Source: Candidatus Poseidonia sp. (GTDB lineage Archaea; Thermoplasmatota; Poseidoniia; Poseidoniales; Poseidoniaceae). Taken from it: a stretch of 64,000 nucleotides of DNA. Positions 53,731-63,038 of this stretch are shown here, in pieces; the stretch's first letter is position 1; the number at the start of each line of letters is the position of its first letter. The notes below the pieces were generated by a model. It was not told the origin of the DNA. It did not search any database and saw nothing but the letters and a program-made list of their open reading frames with translations. Position numbers and translations under genes: made by a program. The stretch spans positions 1 to 64,000 of the forward strand of contig JADHPT010000010.1 of the NCBI GenBank assembly GCA_016778305.1, written 5' to 3'.

Positions 53731-54476
53731 TCCTCTTCGAGGGCGTTCAACATTTCTTGAAGGGCTGCATTCAGCACAGCGTGATGGTCATAACTCGGAT
53801 CAATCCTTAGGCGCTTGACCGTTTCACTTGCCTCCAGCATTGTGTCAAGTGCTCGAGATAATTCATCGACAATGGTCACCGAAGCGAGTTTGGCTGAGCG
53901 AGAAAGTGGATTGAGATCAATGACGACGACCGTTTTCCCCATGTTGACAAGTGCTTCACAACGATCGCCGTCTTCAAGTGGGACAAGAATGACATCACTG
54001 GCCAAGATTCCGTCGCTGTGGCATGCAGCGCGCGGTCCTTTCAGACCGGGAATGGTAGCGTCAGGCGCGTGACCGAGAATCTCGACATCCAAACCGAGAA
54101 CGGCTTTCCGTTCATCGAGAAAGCTCAAGATGGCCTCCATTCGTTCAGGTGTACGATAGAAAATATTGACCTCGAGCGGGCAGGATAAGAATGCAGCCAA
54201 GCGCAGCATTGCATCACTGGCCAAGGCTGCTACATTTCCGTTCACACTCAATACAGGGCGTGTGGCATGATGCAAGCAGGCGAGCGCTTGGAGGGATGCC
54301 AAGCGAGCACTCTCAGTGGTTCGCTCACCCAGTAAGTAGTCGAACGCCTCCCCACGCCCGTGAGCGATCATGGCACTTCCAGCGAGCATGCCCCGTTCTG
54401 CAGCCACCTCAAGGCGATGTCGCATGAGCAAGGAGGCATAGCGTGGATGACTTGGGTCGGCCGCGATGTCATCCAT
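53727..54476 (-). CDS. 4-phosphopantoate--beta-alanine ligase (archaeal PPS)
   Basis: 249 aa from ATG 54476, with gaggtg upstream. It starts IAADPSHPRYASLLMRHRLEVAAERGM...GSAMIAHGRGEAFDYLLGERT, the conserved opening of archaeal phosphopantothenate synthetase (DUF137). NGNVAAL...LRLAAFL, then VVVIDLNPLSRSA, complete the signature. It condenses phosphopantoate and beta-alanine in archaeal CoA synthesis. It starts 10 bases after nadC, so the two are one transcript. The stop overlaps the convergent dehydrogenase end. Confidence 0.92.
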   Translation of the reverse strand: MDDIAADPSHPRYASLLMRHRLEVAAERGMLAGSAMIAHGRGEAFDYLLGERTTESARLASLQALACLHHATRPVLSVNGNVAALASDAMLRLAAFLSCPLEVNIFYRTPERMEAILSFLDERKAVLGLDVEILGHAPDATIPGLKGPRAACHSDGILASDVILVPLEDGDRCEALVNMGKTVVVIDLNPLSRSAKLASVTIVDELSRALDTMLEASETVKRLRIDPSYDHHAVLNAALQEMLNALEED

Positions 54477-54486
54477 GATGTACACC

Positions 54487-55431
54487 TCACAAACCTTTGA
54501 TGAGCATGCTTAGGTCCAAGGGTTTGACGCCACGGTTGACGGAGCTTGTTGAAATCACATCGAGACCACACTCGTGCCACGACTTGAGATCGTCAAAGGT
54601 GATGCCTCCACTGGCTTCGAGCACAACATGCTCACGAATGCCTTGTTCGATCATTTGGTCACATACTTCCTTGCAGGCTTCGGGTGAAAAATTGTCAAGC
54701 ATGACGACCAGACGGTCAACATCGCCAGCTTGTCGTCGCTGCGACCATGCCATTGCTGCCATCATGGCCTCCTTATCGGTACGAACTTCGACCTCAAGGA
54801 ATGCCCCGGTTTGGGCCATATCGACCTCACTGAGGAAGGTCACCAACCGCTGTTCATGGGAATCCATTTCTTCGTGCATGCTGGCTAGATCGTTTTCTTT
54901 CACCATCATGGCGTCTTGTTTGGTGAGGCGATGTGTCAATCCGCCTCCCATGTGAACGGCCCATTTGTCGAGCAGTCCCCAGATTGTTTTTCGCGTGCAA
55001 GCGATTTGTCGCGGGGCGATGGCAGACCACTGTTTCATGTGGGTAGCGATTCCTGAGAGTTGCCCAAGAACATTCAACATTGAACGTTCAATGGTCAAAA
55101 CGCTGTCTTTGTCCCCGGTCAATACGGCAATTTCATCACCCGAAGAGACGCGTTTCCCATCTCCGGCAAACCATGTAACCCGAACCGAAGGGGCCCAAAT
55201 TTGAATCATGTAGTCGACAACGGCACAGCCAACAATCAATCCGTCTTCTCGGGCGAGAACGGTTGCCTCAACGGAAGACGAATCGCTTGAGAGAGGCATA
55301 TCGATGCCGTCATCTCCGACGATTGCGCTGACCCACCGGTCAATACTCGCCATCAATTTTCGACTTGCTCCGTCTTCCAATGTCCACAATTCGTGGCCAC
55401 GGTCGTGCGGCACCTTCGGGTCATCGCCCAT
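54487..55431 (-). CDS. nadC: Nicotinate-nucleotide pyrophosphorylase (carboxylating)
   Basis: 314 aa from ATG 55431. TGDKDSVLTIERSMLNVLGQLSGIATHM, CTRKTIWGLLDKWAVHMGGGLTHR (quinolinate-binding Arg/Lys/His) and EVDMAQTGAFLEVEVRT match NadC. VVLEASGGITFDDLKSWHECGLDVISTSS is the phosphate-binding end. It converts quinolinate and PRPP to nicotinate mononucleotide. It lies upstream of the CoA gene in one operon. The first 40 residues before the domain are weakly conserved; ATG 55473 is an alternative. Confidence 0.93.
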   Translation of the reverse strand: MGDDPKVPHDRGHELWTLEDGASRKLMASIDRWVSAIVGDDGIDMPLSSDSSSVEATVLAREDGLIVGCAVVDYMIQIWAPSVRVTWFAGDGKRVSSGDEIAVLTGDKDSVLTIERSMLNVLGQLSGIATHMKQWSAIAPRQIACTRKTIWGLLDKWAVHMGGGLTHRLTKQDAMMVKENDLASMHEEMDSHEQRLVTFLSEVDMAQTGAFLEVEVRTDKEAMMAAMAWSQRRQAGDVDRLVVMLDNFSPEACKEVCDQMIEQGIREHVVLEASGGITFDDLKSWHECGLDVISTSSVNRGVKPLDLSMLIKGL

Positions 55432-55506
55432 GGAGAGGGGAATGCGGGCTACCTCTTGAAAGCACCCCTCCATTCATCTTTTGATGGGATGCCCCGTGTC
55501 CTCACC

Positions 55507-56607
55507 ATGGCTCGTGTCACGGTCGTAGGGGCTGGAATCGCTGGCCTCACGGCAGCACTGTACGCCACAACAGCCGGGCATCACGTGGTCGTATTGGACC
55601 GAACCGACCGCCTCGGCGGCCGAGGCACCTCACAAACCATTGACGGCATTCCTTTTGGATACGGCCCCCACCTTTTAGACCGTAAAGGTCCGCTGGCTCA
55701 AGTCACCAAAAAAGTGAGTCGCCTGAAGATGGCCCTCGCCTCTCCACGCCTCGATCGTCTTTTTGTAACGGGAGTCGGACCCCTTCGCCCCCGTAACGAT
55801 GTCAAACAAGCCGCTCAACTGCGCCGGGAACTCAAACACCACCAGCCCGAATCAGAGGCCGTGAAGGGCGCCAACCTCTTGGCGAGTATGGGCCATAGCC
55901 CCCCCTCATCTTATCGATTGAAAGCGTTGACATCCTCCAAACTTTCGCTGGTCGGAGAGGGCTGGGCTGGTATCGTAGGCCGAATGGCGGCGGCTTTGGA
56001 TGAAGTAGGGGTTTTGATTGAACCAAACTGCAACGTCACTGCCGTGCACGAGGGCCAAGTAAGTCTCGAGGACGGGCGCTCATTCCAAAGCGACGTCGTC
56101 ATCCTTGCATGCGGGGCCCACACCGCCCGCCACCTCCTCAACGAAGTGAGCCCCGCCTTGCTTGACAGCATCAAACCACTCAAAGCCAGTACCCTTGACA
56201 TTCTTCTCGATTCCAAACCACTGAGCACGAAGCACGGCGTGATGGATGCAAGTGAGGGGGCGGTTCTTCTTGAGTTAAGCAATATTCAATCGAGGTTTAA
56301 CGTACAGGGCAGTCTGCTTTCTGCAGCTCTCTTTGCTCGAGATGGCGAGGGCCATGAAGCTCGAGAGGAGCGCTTGTTAGCGTTCGTTGATCAACACGCC
56401 ACGGGATGGCAGCATCACGTTATCCACGAGCGCCGTCAACGCAACATCACCGTTCAGACGCAAGGGGACAAACCTCCTTTTGATGCGCTTAAAGAAGATG
56501 GAATCTTGCTGGCGGGAGAATGGGTCAAAAGCGAGTCCATGCTTTCTGATGCAGCAGCAGAAACGGGCCGCAAGGCGGGACAGAACATTTCATCGGCTCT
56601 GTCTTGA
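55507..56607 (+). CDS. FAD-dependent amine-oxidase/phytoene-desaturase-like oxidoreductase
   Basis: 366 aa from ATG 55507. The dinucleotide-binding start VVGAGIAGLTAALYATTAGHHVVVLDRTDRLGGRG is textbook for this superfamily, and the FAD end DGILLAGEWVKSESMLSDAAAETGRKAG closes it. It is shorter than carotenoid desaturases (about 490-500). Candidate roles are a carotenoid- or isoprenoid-type reaction or protoporphyrinogen-like oxidation. It shares a 75-base divergent gap with nadC. Confidence 0.8.
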   Translation: MARVTVVGAGIAGLTAALYATTAGHHVVVLDRTDRLGGRGTSQTIDGIPFGYGPHLLDRKGPLAQVTKKVSRLKMALASPRLDRLFVTGVGPLRPRNDVKQAAQLRRELKHHQPESEAVKGANLLASMGHSPPSSYRLKALTSSKLSLVGEGWAGIVGRMAAALDEVGVLIEPNCNVTAVHEGQVSLEDGRSFQSDVVILACGAHTARHLLNEVSPALLDSIKPLKASTLDILLDSKPLSTKHGVMDASEGAVLLELSNIQSRFNVQGSLLSAALFARDGEGHEAREERLLAFVDQHATGWQHHVIHERRQRNITVQTQGDKPPFDALKEDGILLAGEWVKSESMLSDAAAETGRKAGQNISSALS

Positions 56608-56640
56608 AGCCTTATTCACCGTCACCAATCACGACAGAGC

Positions 56641-57417
56641 ATGCGTTTGGTTTCATGGAACGTCAACGGCTTGAGAGCGGCCATTCGAAAAGGCATTGAC
56701 GGATGGATTGAGACCTTGGATGCAGACGTATTGATGCTCCAAGAAACGCGTGTCCTCGAGGAACAATTGCCCAAGGGTTGGACGTGGCCTGAAGGTCATG
56801 CAGTCCACCTTCATGCCGCGCAAAAGAAAGGCTATGCGGGGGTTGCAACGCTGGCGAAAGGTGACCAAACGGTCCTCCCTGGATTTGCTTGGGGCGAAGA
56901 CCCCGACGATATTGAAGGAAGAGTTCTGGTCACTCAACACGGCTCTCTGCTCTGCGTGAATACCTACTTGCCCAATGGTGGAGGCAGTCCCGAGCGTCAA
57001 GCCTTCAAAGAACGATGGATGGACGCATGGCGAGCATGGCTTGCCCCTTGGCTTGAAGCCGACCATCCGGTAGTGGTTGTTGGTGACCTGAATATTGCCC
57101 ACACCGAAGATGATATTTGGAATCCGACTGGAAACAAAAAAACCAGCGGTTTCTTGCCTCATGAACGGGCATGGTTCACTGAATTACTGGACGATGGATG
57201 GGTTGACAGCTTTCGTCATGTAAAAGGCGAAGGAGAAAAAATCTACTCGTGGTGGTCGAACCGCGGCAATGCTCGCGCTGACGACAAAGGCTGGCGCATT
57301 GACTATCTCTTGTGTAATCCTGCTGCAGCTGCCTGTATCAAGAGCGTTGACATCATCCGTCAGGCTGGCCTTGAGGTGAGCGATCACGCACCAGCAATAT
57401 TGGACCTCGACCTCTAA
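56641..57417 (+). CDS. xth: Exodeoxyribonuclease III (ExoA/Xth-type AP endonuclease)
   Basis: 258 aa, standard length. LVSWNVNGLRAA, MLQETRV (catalytic Glu), VNTYLPNGG, VVVGDLNIAHTEDD (Asp and Asn), GWRIDYLLCNP and SDHAPAILDL are all present. The enzyme cuts DNA at abasic sites in base-excision repair. It overlaps the stop of the convergent DCC gene by four bases. Confidence 0.96.
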   Translation: MRLVSWNVNGLRAAIRKGIDGWIETLDADVLMLQETRVLEEQLPKGWTWPEGHAVHLHAAQKKGYAGVATLAKGDQTVLPGFAWGEDPDDIEGRVLVTQHGSLLCVNTYLPNGGGSPERQAFKERWMDAWRAWLAPWLEADHPVVVVGDLNIAHTEDDIWNPTGNKKTSGFLPHERAWFTELLDDGWVDSFRHVKGEGEKIYSWWSNRGNARADDKGWRIDYLLCNPAAAACIKSVDIIRQAGLEVSDHAPAILDLDL

Positions 57418-57773
57418 GGTTCTCGGCGACCAAAGCGATGTCGGATTTTCGAGACAAACCAATAGCCAGCGTCACGCACAGGAAGCGGAATGAGCCAGGC
57501 CAACGGATACCACATGGCGTAGTACCACCTCATGGTAAGCAAGAGACGAATCGATGCCGCAGAGCGCACATAGACGCGATCGTTTCGTATGACATAGACG
57601 GAATCGATGGCTTGGAGACGGGGAGGGAAATCAGCGATCAAGGCCTGCCCTTCATCAGATTGAATTCCGTGGATTTTGAGTTCGGTGCCTGAAGCGACAC
57701 GTTTGGTGAGGAAATGGGCAAGACCGTTGCACATCACACAATGAGCGTCAATCAGAAGTGTAGTCTGAACCAA
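57414..57773 (-). CDS. DCC-family thiol-disulfide oxidoreductase (DUF393)
   Basis: 119 aa from TTG 57773, with GAGGTGA six bases upstream. The name motif DxxCxxC is IDAHCVMCN near residue 9, and SVYVIRNDRVYVRSAASIRLL and PVRDAGYWFVSKIRHRFGRR follow the family pattern. Thiol redox activity is likely. Confidence 0.88.
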   Translation of the reverse strand: MVQTTLLIDAHCVMCNGLAHFLTKRVASGTELKIHGIQSDEGQALIADFPPRLQAIDSVYVIRNDRVYVRSAASIRLLLTMRWYYAMWYPLAWLIPLPVRDAGYWFVSKIRHRFGRREP

Positions 57774-57782
57774 ATCATCACC

Positions 57783-58007
57783 TCAGGAAAGCGAATCCTC
57801 AACGGTTGTAAAAGCTAACAGGAGTGCATCAACGCTATCCCTCAATGCTTGAAGATCGTTGGAAGTCATTGAGAACTCCAAGTGGATTTCATTCCCTTCT
57901 ATTTCTTCGGTAACGGTGGCGCCGTGCTCAGTTGCTACCTTGAGAAAATCACCCGCCTGTGTGGCAGACCCCGACCAGCGCAGGACCATCACGTGCTCTT
58001 CCGCCAT
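57783..58007 (-). CDS. Pcc1-like subunit of KEOPS complex
   Basis: 74 aa, the size of archaeal Pcc1. The small alpha/beta pattern (HVMVLRWSGSATQAGDFL..., GNEIHLEFSMTSNDLQALRDSVDALLLAFTTVEDSL) follows the family, ending in the helix that mediates dimerisation. KEOPS makes the t6A modification on tRNA. It is divergently transcribed from hflX with only 24 bases between starts. Confidence 0.7.
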   Translation of the reverse strand: MAEEHVMVLRWSGSATQAGDFLKVATEHGATVTEEIEGNEIHLEFSMTSNDLQALRDSVDALLLAFTTVEDSLS

Positions 58008-58031
58008 GATGTTGTCTTGAGGTGGGCTGAT

Positions 58032-59435
58032 ATGAGGCTAACCTTTGGCCAAACCATGGCAAAGCCACCCGAGGCCCCCTTTGTCGTTGCGGGCAGCGGC
58101 GGGGTTGTAGTGGGTGAAGCTCGAACCAACCACGAGGGCAGACGAGCCCTTCTCCTTGTTCGAGGCGATGATGACACCTCCGAATTGAAAGCGCTTGTTG
58201 CAACAATGGGCATTCAAATCGTGGAAGTCCTTTCTCAAAACGGACGCATTGACCCACGTACGTATTTTGGCAAAGGCCGTTTGGAAGATATCGCAGAAGA
58301 GCGGAAACATGCCACAGTGCCACATCCATGGGCAAAGGTCGATCTTGTCATCATGCACACCAACGCCACGCCGCGGCAACTTGTGGGGGTGGGGGAAATC
58401 CTCGGCCTCGAATTGTGGGACCGCGTACGCCTTTTGCTCGCTCTTTTCACGGCCCATGCCTCTTCTGTGGAAGCCAGAACACAGGTTCGAATTGCACAAT
58501 TACAGTCTGATCGTACCATCCTCAGAGAACTTGCTGCACGCCAAACAACGGGTGAACGAGCCGGTTACGGAGGAGGCGGTGTAACCGCTCTCCAAAACGT
58601 GCTTTCGAACATTGCAAGAGAGTTGACCAACCTTCGACGGCGACAGAGAAAACAAGCCAATGCACAACGGGAACATCGCCGTCAGCGTGTCCGCAGTGGC
58701 GCATTGACGGTTGGTTTTATTGGTTATACAAATGCAGGAAAGTCCTCATTATTCCATTATTTATCGGGCAAGGAGGTCCTTGTTGAGGACCAATTATTTT
58801 CCACTCTTGAGACCACAGTAGGTCGAATGGAAGACAGTCCGCGCGTTTTGTTGGCAGATACAATCGGATTTATTGATAATATACCAAATGCAACCTTAGC
58901 GGCATTTAAAGCAACTATTGCTGAAGCGCTAGACGCTGATTTGAGGGTGGTGTTGGTCGATGCCTCTGACCCCATTGAGGAATTGGGCCGCAAATTGGAA
59001 ACCACGCGCCGAGAAATTCTGGAGCGGCAAGAGGAGGAGGCTACAGCCTTTCAAGAAACGACCAACCTCATGGTCGTCCTGACCAAACTCGATGTTCTTG
59101 ACCAACCACACATCAAGGCAGCACAAGAAGCCGTGGAGTCCTTTGGCTATCCAACACCTCTGGGTGTGTCGAGCATGGACGGGCGCGGCATGGAGGAACT
59201 GAAATTCGCCATTCGAACCCACCTCTTTGAGCGACCACGAACCGTCACGATCACGCCTGCTCAACATGCCGATGACGAAGCATTGGAGCGTATCGCATCC
59301 GATGTGTACGATAACGCCATGGTCGAAGGGGACGAACGTGATGCTGGGCAGGGTGCAATGATGCGCGCCTGGATGACCAAAGTTGCTGCTGAGAAACTCA
59401 AATCGCGTTGGAAGCAACGCATTGACATCAAGTAG
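58032..59435 (+). CDS. hflX: GTPase HflX
   Basis: 467 aa from ATG 58032, preceded by ggtggg; ATG 58056 is the other option. The N-terminal domain has the Gly-rich RTYFGKGRLEDI and later ERAGYGGGGV. The G domain has GYTNAGKSS (G1), DTIGFIDNIP (G3) and TKLD (G4), with a C-terminal extension. HflX binds and splits ribosomes under stress. It ends with TAG, which is a normal stop in this genome. Confidence 0.95.
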   Translation: MRLTFGQTMAKPPEAPFVVAGSGGVVVGEARTNHEGRRALLLVRGDDDTSELKALVATMGIQIVEVLSQNGRIDPRTYFGKGRLEDIAEERKHATVPHPWAKVDLVIMHTNATPRQLVGVGEILGLELWDRVRLLLALFTAHASSVEARTQVRIAQLQSDRTILRELAARQTTGERAGYGGGGVTALQNVLSNIARELTNLRRRQRKQANAQREHRRQRVRSGALTVGFIGYTNAGKSSLFHYLSGKEVLVEDQLFSTLETTVGRMEDSPRVLLADTIGFIDNIPNATLAAFKATIAEALDADLRVVLVDASDPIEELGRKLETTRREILERQEEEATAFQETTNLMVVLTKLDVLDQPHIKAAQEAVESFGYPTPLGVSSMDGRGMEELKFAIRTHLFERPRTVTITPAQHADDEALERIASDVYDNAMVEGDERDAGQGAMMRAWMTKVAAEKLKSRWKQRIDIK

Positions 59436-59456
59436 GTTGGCCTTTTACTCACTTCT

Positions 59457-60344
59457 ATGGCGGAGTCCGTTCCAGACCCGGATGACTACCTCGAAGAGGT
59501 TGTTGAAGAAACCCCGCTTCTTTTTGCCTCCTCAGGGGCAATTTTGACCATTGAAGACCCGAACCTTCACCCGATTGGTCGCGCCATCGCCATCTTCCTT
59601 ATTTTTGTCAGCATGCTTGGTTTTCTCAACGGATTGGACTACGCTTCACCCGATGACGGGCTGGTCCGTCCTGATGAATTCGTGTACCGTTTGGCACAGA
59701 CCGCCCCGGAGGAAAGTGCTACCTTCAGAGGGACGATCTACGACCACGATGGAGCAGGTCTCGCCAACGCTACGGTGTACATCTCATGGTTGAATACAAC
59801 CTCGAACATGTGGCTTTCAACCGAAAATCTGACCGAAACCGACGGGAGCTTCGAATTTCAGCGGTTGAATCCAGGCCTCGTCCGAGTTGACATCATCGCT
59901 GAACGAGACGAATACCGTGATGTCTTTTCCAACCGGGTATTGCTCTCACCTCCTGCTCTCATTGAGCCGATCGGATTCACGACACTGGACTTCACACTCC
60001 CCCCTCCAGCCGAATTCGCAGCCCAACCTTGTGATTCAAACGACAGCACTGATTGTGAAATTCGAACTATTGATATGACTTCCAGCCAAATGGACCATCC
60101 GCTCATGGACCCCAGTGCAGCCACGACCTACGTCTTGGTTGGATTTGGTTTCATGGGATTGGCCCTCATCTCTGCAGGCTTTGCGGTCTGGACATTGAAG
60201 AACGGATCCATCATGCTGCTTCGAACATCTTCTGTTCTGTCGATGTTTACGATGGGCCATTATTACTCGGCATGCATCTTTGGCCTCCTCGCTTTTGTAC
60301 TCACCTTTGCGGTTCCACGGCGACGCATACCGCTGACCGATTGA
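59457..60344 (+). CDS. Membrane protein with carboxypeptidase-regulatory-like beta domain
   Basis: 295 aa. An N-terminal acidic cytoplasmic part leads to one helix (about 44-62), then an extracytoplasmic beta-sandwich: TFRGTIYDHDGAGLANATVYIS...DGSFEFQRLNPGLVRVDIIAE, the pattern of carboxypeptidase-regulatory-like folds. Two or three C-terminal helices (about 222-243, 252-270 and 275-287) follow. It begins 21 bases after hflX. No specific function known. Confidence 0.7.
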   Translation: MAESVPDPDDYLEEVVEETPLLFASSGAILTIEDPNLHPIGRAIAIFLIFVSMLGFLNGLDYASPDDGLVRPDEFVYRLAQTAPEESATFRGTIYDHDGAGLANATVYISWLNTTSNMWLSTENLTETDGSFEFQRLNPGLVRVDIIAERDEYRDVFSNRVLLSPPALIEPIGFTTLDFTLPPPAEFAAQPCDSNDSTDCEIRTIDMTSSQMDHPLMDPSAATTYVLVGFGFMGLALISAGFAVWTLKNGSIMLLRTSSVLSMFTMGHYYSACIFGLLAFVLTFAVPRRRIPLTD

Positions 60345-60347
60345 CGC

Positions 60348-60854
60348 TCAACAAACCCAGGTGACCGTGCCGGTGTCGACATCATAGCGTGCGCCCCGAA
60401 CCTGCACGCCTTCTTTGAGCAAGGCATTGGCCTTGAGGCTGGCAACATCTGCTCGTAATTTTCCTTCCCAATCATCGATCATTCGGGGCTCGAATGAGGA
60501 AAAATCCATCCCACTCAGGTCGGTTAATTTCGTTCGTACTTCCGTTAAACTCAAGCTTGCCATCGCACACTTTGTGTGAGGCATGATGACGATATTGTGG
60601 CAGTCAAGCAGGTGGCTGGCCAGAACGATGTCACGCTCAACTTCACTGTTCATCTGACCTCCAGCATTTCTTAGGACCTTCATGTCCCCTTCCTTAAGCC
60701 CAAAGATTGCATGAGGTACAATTCGCGAATCCATGCATGTAAGGAGCAAGAGGTGCGTCCCGGCACGGCCAGGTACACCCTCAGCCGTGAACGACTCTAC
60801 ATAAGCGGCATTGGAAGCATCGAGGGAATCGGTGAATGACGGCATGCGGCTCAT
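60348..60854 (-). CDS. Beta-type carbonic anhydrase-like protein
   Basis: 168 aa from ATG 60854 (the frame is open to 60932 from TTG; I see no support for it). LLTCMDSRIVPHAIFGL (Cys and Asp-Arg), VLRNAGGQ and VIMPHTKCAMAS (His and Cys) are the zinc and active-site motifs of beta-carbonic anhydrases. The reaction is CO2 hydration. The protein is short for the class but holds all core motifs. Confidence 0.9.
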   Translation of the reverse strand: MSRMPSFTDSLDASNAAYVESFTAEGVPGRAGTHLLLLTCMDSRIVPHAIFGLKEGDMKVLRNAGGQMNSEVERDIVLASHLLDCHNIVIMPHTKCAMASLSLTEVRTKLTDLSGMDFSSFEPRMIDDWEGKLRADVASLKANALLKEGVQVRGARYDVDTGTVTWVC

Positions 60855-60973
60855 GGTCTCATGCACAAAGGTAGCATTTTGTTCTTGCTCGTTCTGTGAT
60901 GGTACGCGCAAGAACCCCGTTGAACCAATCAAAGAAGCGACCTCCTTATGTTGGAGGACATCAACCTGCGGGC

Positions 60974-62050
60974 ATGGACCTCAAGGGTGCCACGTGGATG
61001 CAACGCTCCTTGAGCGAAAGTGTGTCCCTCGTTCACCTGATGGAGAACGGTGATGTATTCGCAGGTGGCTGGGACGGGCGCCTCATTCGTTGGAACGAAG
61101 AAGGCACGACACTATGGTCGTCCCAAACCAATGACCGAATCAGCGCCTTGGCTATCAACGACGACCTTGTTGTCATTACCAGCGGTTTGCACCTCGTTGC
61201 CCTCTCTCTCGATTCGGGAGAGGAGCGATGGTCCGTTGCGCTTGAAGGGAGTGCAGACGATGTACGCTGGTGGAACGGGCACATCATAGCGGTCTCTTCG
61301 GTCTACGATATCGAACACAATGATTTCATTGAGTCTGCAATTTGGATGTTTTCTGACCGAGGAGAACAGCAATGGGTGGAACGGATGGATGAGCGCCCTT
61401 GGGCCTTGGTTGAATCCGACGGGCACCTTCTTGCCGGCTTGGGACGCCCTCGTTGTGGATGGCTCGATATTAGCAACGCCCCGCCGTTTTTGCACACAAA
61501 ACCACCCACTTCCTTCCCCATTACATGCGGTGTTTCGGGGCGTGAACGTCTTCTGTTCGGTCAGACCGACGGTTCGGTTGTCACGCATTCAGGCGATGTT
61601 CTCGGGACAGAATCTGGGAGCGTAGAGGCCTTGACGTGTCTGCCAACGGGCTATGCAGCATCGACCGATGAGGGGCACCTCACGGTACGAACAGCCCAGG
61701 GGGACCTCACTTGGGAATCAAAAGGCGAATCGATCTCCGCCCATTGTGAGGCATTTGAGGATAACGACAGCACGCATTTGTGGGTGGCCCGAACCCGCGG
61801 CTTGAGCGGGGAACTATCGGTATTTGCAGCTGCTACCGGCGCACGTGTTGCAACCGGCCATTTTGATCGTATTCGTTGTATTCAAGGAACAGCAAACCGT
61901 TGTGTTATCGGTTGTGAAAACGGGGACGTCTTGGTATGGGACCGGGAATTATTCATGCGTCGCCTGAATCAGGGCGAACCACAACATGAGCAGCCCATAG
62001 ACGAGCGGAAATCTGCTCTTCAGGCAAAGCTCCGAGCCCTACGTCAATAA
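60974..62050 (+). CDS. PQQ/WD-like beta-propeller protein
   Basis: 358 aa from ATG 60974. About seven repeats of a propeller blade are visible, for example SVSLVHLMENGDVFAGGWDGRLIRWN, ALAINDDLVVITSGLHLVALSLDSGEERW, and finally IRCIQGTANRCVIGCENGDVLVWDREL. No signal peptide is seen, so it is probably cytoplasmic. It may be a scaffold. It shares a 119-base divergent gap with the carbonic anhydrase. Confidence 0.8.
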   Translation: MDLKGATWMQRSLSESVSLVHLMENGDVFAGGWDGRLIRWNEEGTTLWSSQTNDRISALAINDDLVVITSGLHLVALSLDSGEERWSVALEGSADDVRWWNGHIIAVSSVYDIEHNDFIESAIWMFSDRGEQQWVERMDERPWALVESDGHLLAGLGRPRCGWLDISNAPPFLHTKPPTSFPITCGVSGRERLLFGQTDGSVVTHSGDVLGTESGSVEALTCLPTGYAASTDEGHLTVRTAQGDLTWESKGESISAHCEAFEDNDSTHLWVARTRGLSGELSVFAAATGARVATGHFDRIRCIQGTANRCVIGCENGDVLVWDRELFMRRLNQGEPQHEQPIDERKSALQAKLRALRQ

Positions 62051-62085
62051 GGGTGTGAGGGCGAATTCGCGCCGTTAGAACCTTC

Positions 62086-63036
62086 ATGCTCAGCCTTGTG
62101 CGTTGGATGATGATACAAGCACGGAAGAAGGCAGAACCTTCCCGTGACCGTTCTTGGCTTTCCTATACATTGACGCTGAGCATTCTCATTTTGTCTGTGA
62201 TCTCCTATGTTTTCCTTCACGACGGTACTTCCTACGATGCCGGCCAAATGCACGGGCAAGGGATGCTTTCCACCCTTGCACTGACGCTCTTTCGTTTTGG
62301 CTGTGCCTATCTCGTCATTCACAGTGCTGTCGTATGGATGGTTCGAAATCCAACTCCTGGAATTATGTCGCCTTTATTCCGGGCTGATCGTGAAATCAGA
62401 ATGCATCAATCAACAGGCTTTGAACGGCTGGTCCCTTTTAGTTCATGGACGATGCTTGTGTTTGGCGTTGCCATGCTTTGCAACGGGCTGGGTTCGCTAT
62501 GGTATCTCCTTGTGGGCGAGCCGTCGAGTTTGGTCCTGCACCTTGGAACGGCTCTTTTTGCAACCGCTTAGAGCAGCGCAGCGCTGACTTCAATCATCGT
62601 TCGCTACGTGATTCTCCCGGCACAAATGAAGGAGGGAGAGGACATCTATCACATGTTTTTACCACACGAACAAGTCATGCACAATTGGGCATTGATCCTC
62701 CTCTCGTGCGAATTGGTATTCGGCACGCTTTCCATTCGTCTTCCGATGATGATGCTAGGGTTGACCTATGGGGCGGTATATCTGATGTTTGCAGAAGCAT
62801 GGGCTCGATACGGTGGTGGGTATTACGTATACGATTTCATTGACCCTCGTCCCAAAGAAGGTCCCGTCTACCTGGTGGCGTTGATGCTCATTTGTTCCGT
62901 AGCATTTCTACTCGGTTTTGGCATTTCAGAGGTCAGAGAGTCCTATCCATTGCTGGCATTCGGCCTCATCATAGCCTTCGTGGGGCTATCGACGCGCTTT
63001 GGCCCGCCTGCGGGATACGAACCGAGAGCAGAATGA
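62086..63036 (+). pseudogene. Multi-helix membrane protein gene interrupted by one in-frame TAG (62569-62571)
   Basis: The reading frame from ATG 62086 runs 161 codons to TAG, then continues in the same frame for 155 codons to 63036. Six or seven membrane helices are spread over both halves. The codons around the stop (LFATA, TAG, then SSAALTSIIVRYVILP) read as a continuous helix. A GTG at 62608 could restart translation of the second half. The overall sequence loosely recalls AIG1/FAR-17a-like membrane proteins (weak). It is either a recent pseudogene, a sequencing error, or two products. Confidence 0.7.
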
Positions 63037-63038
63037 AA

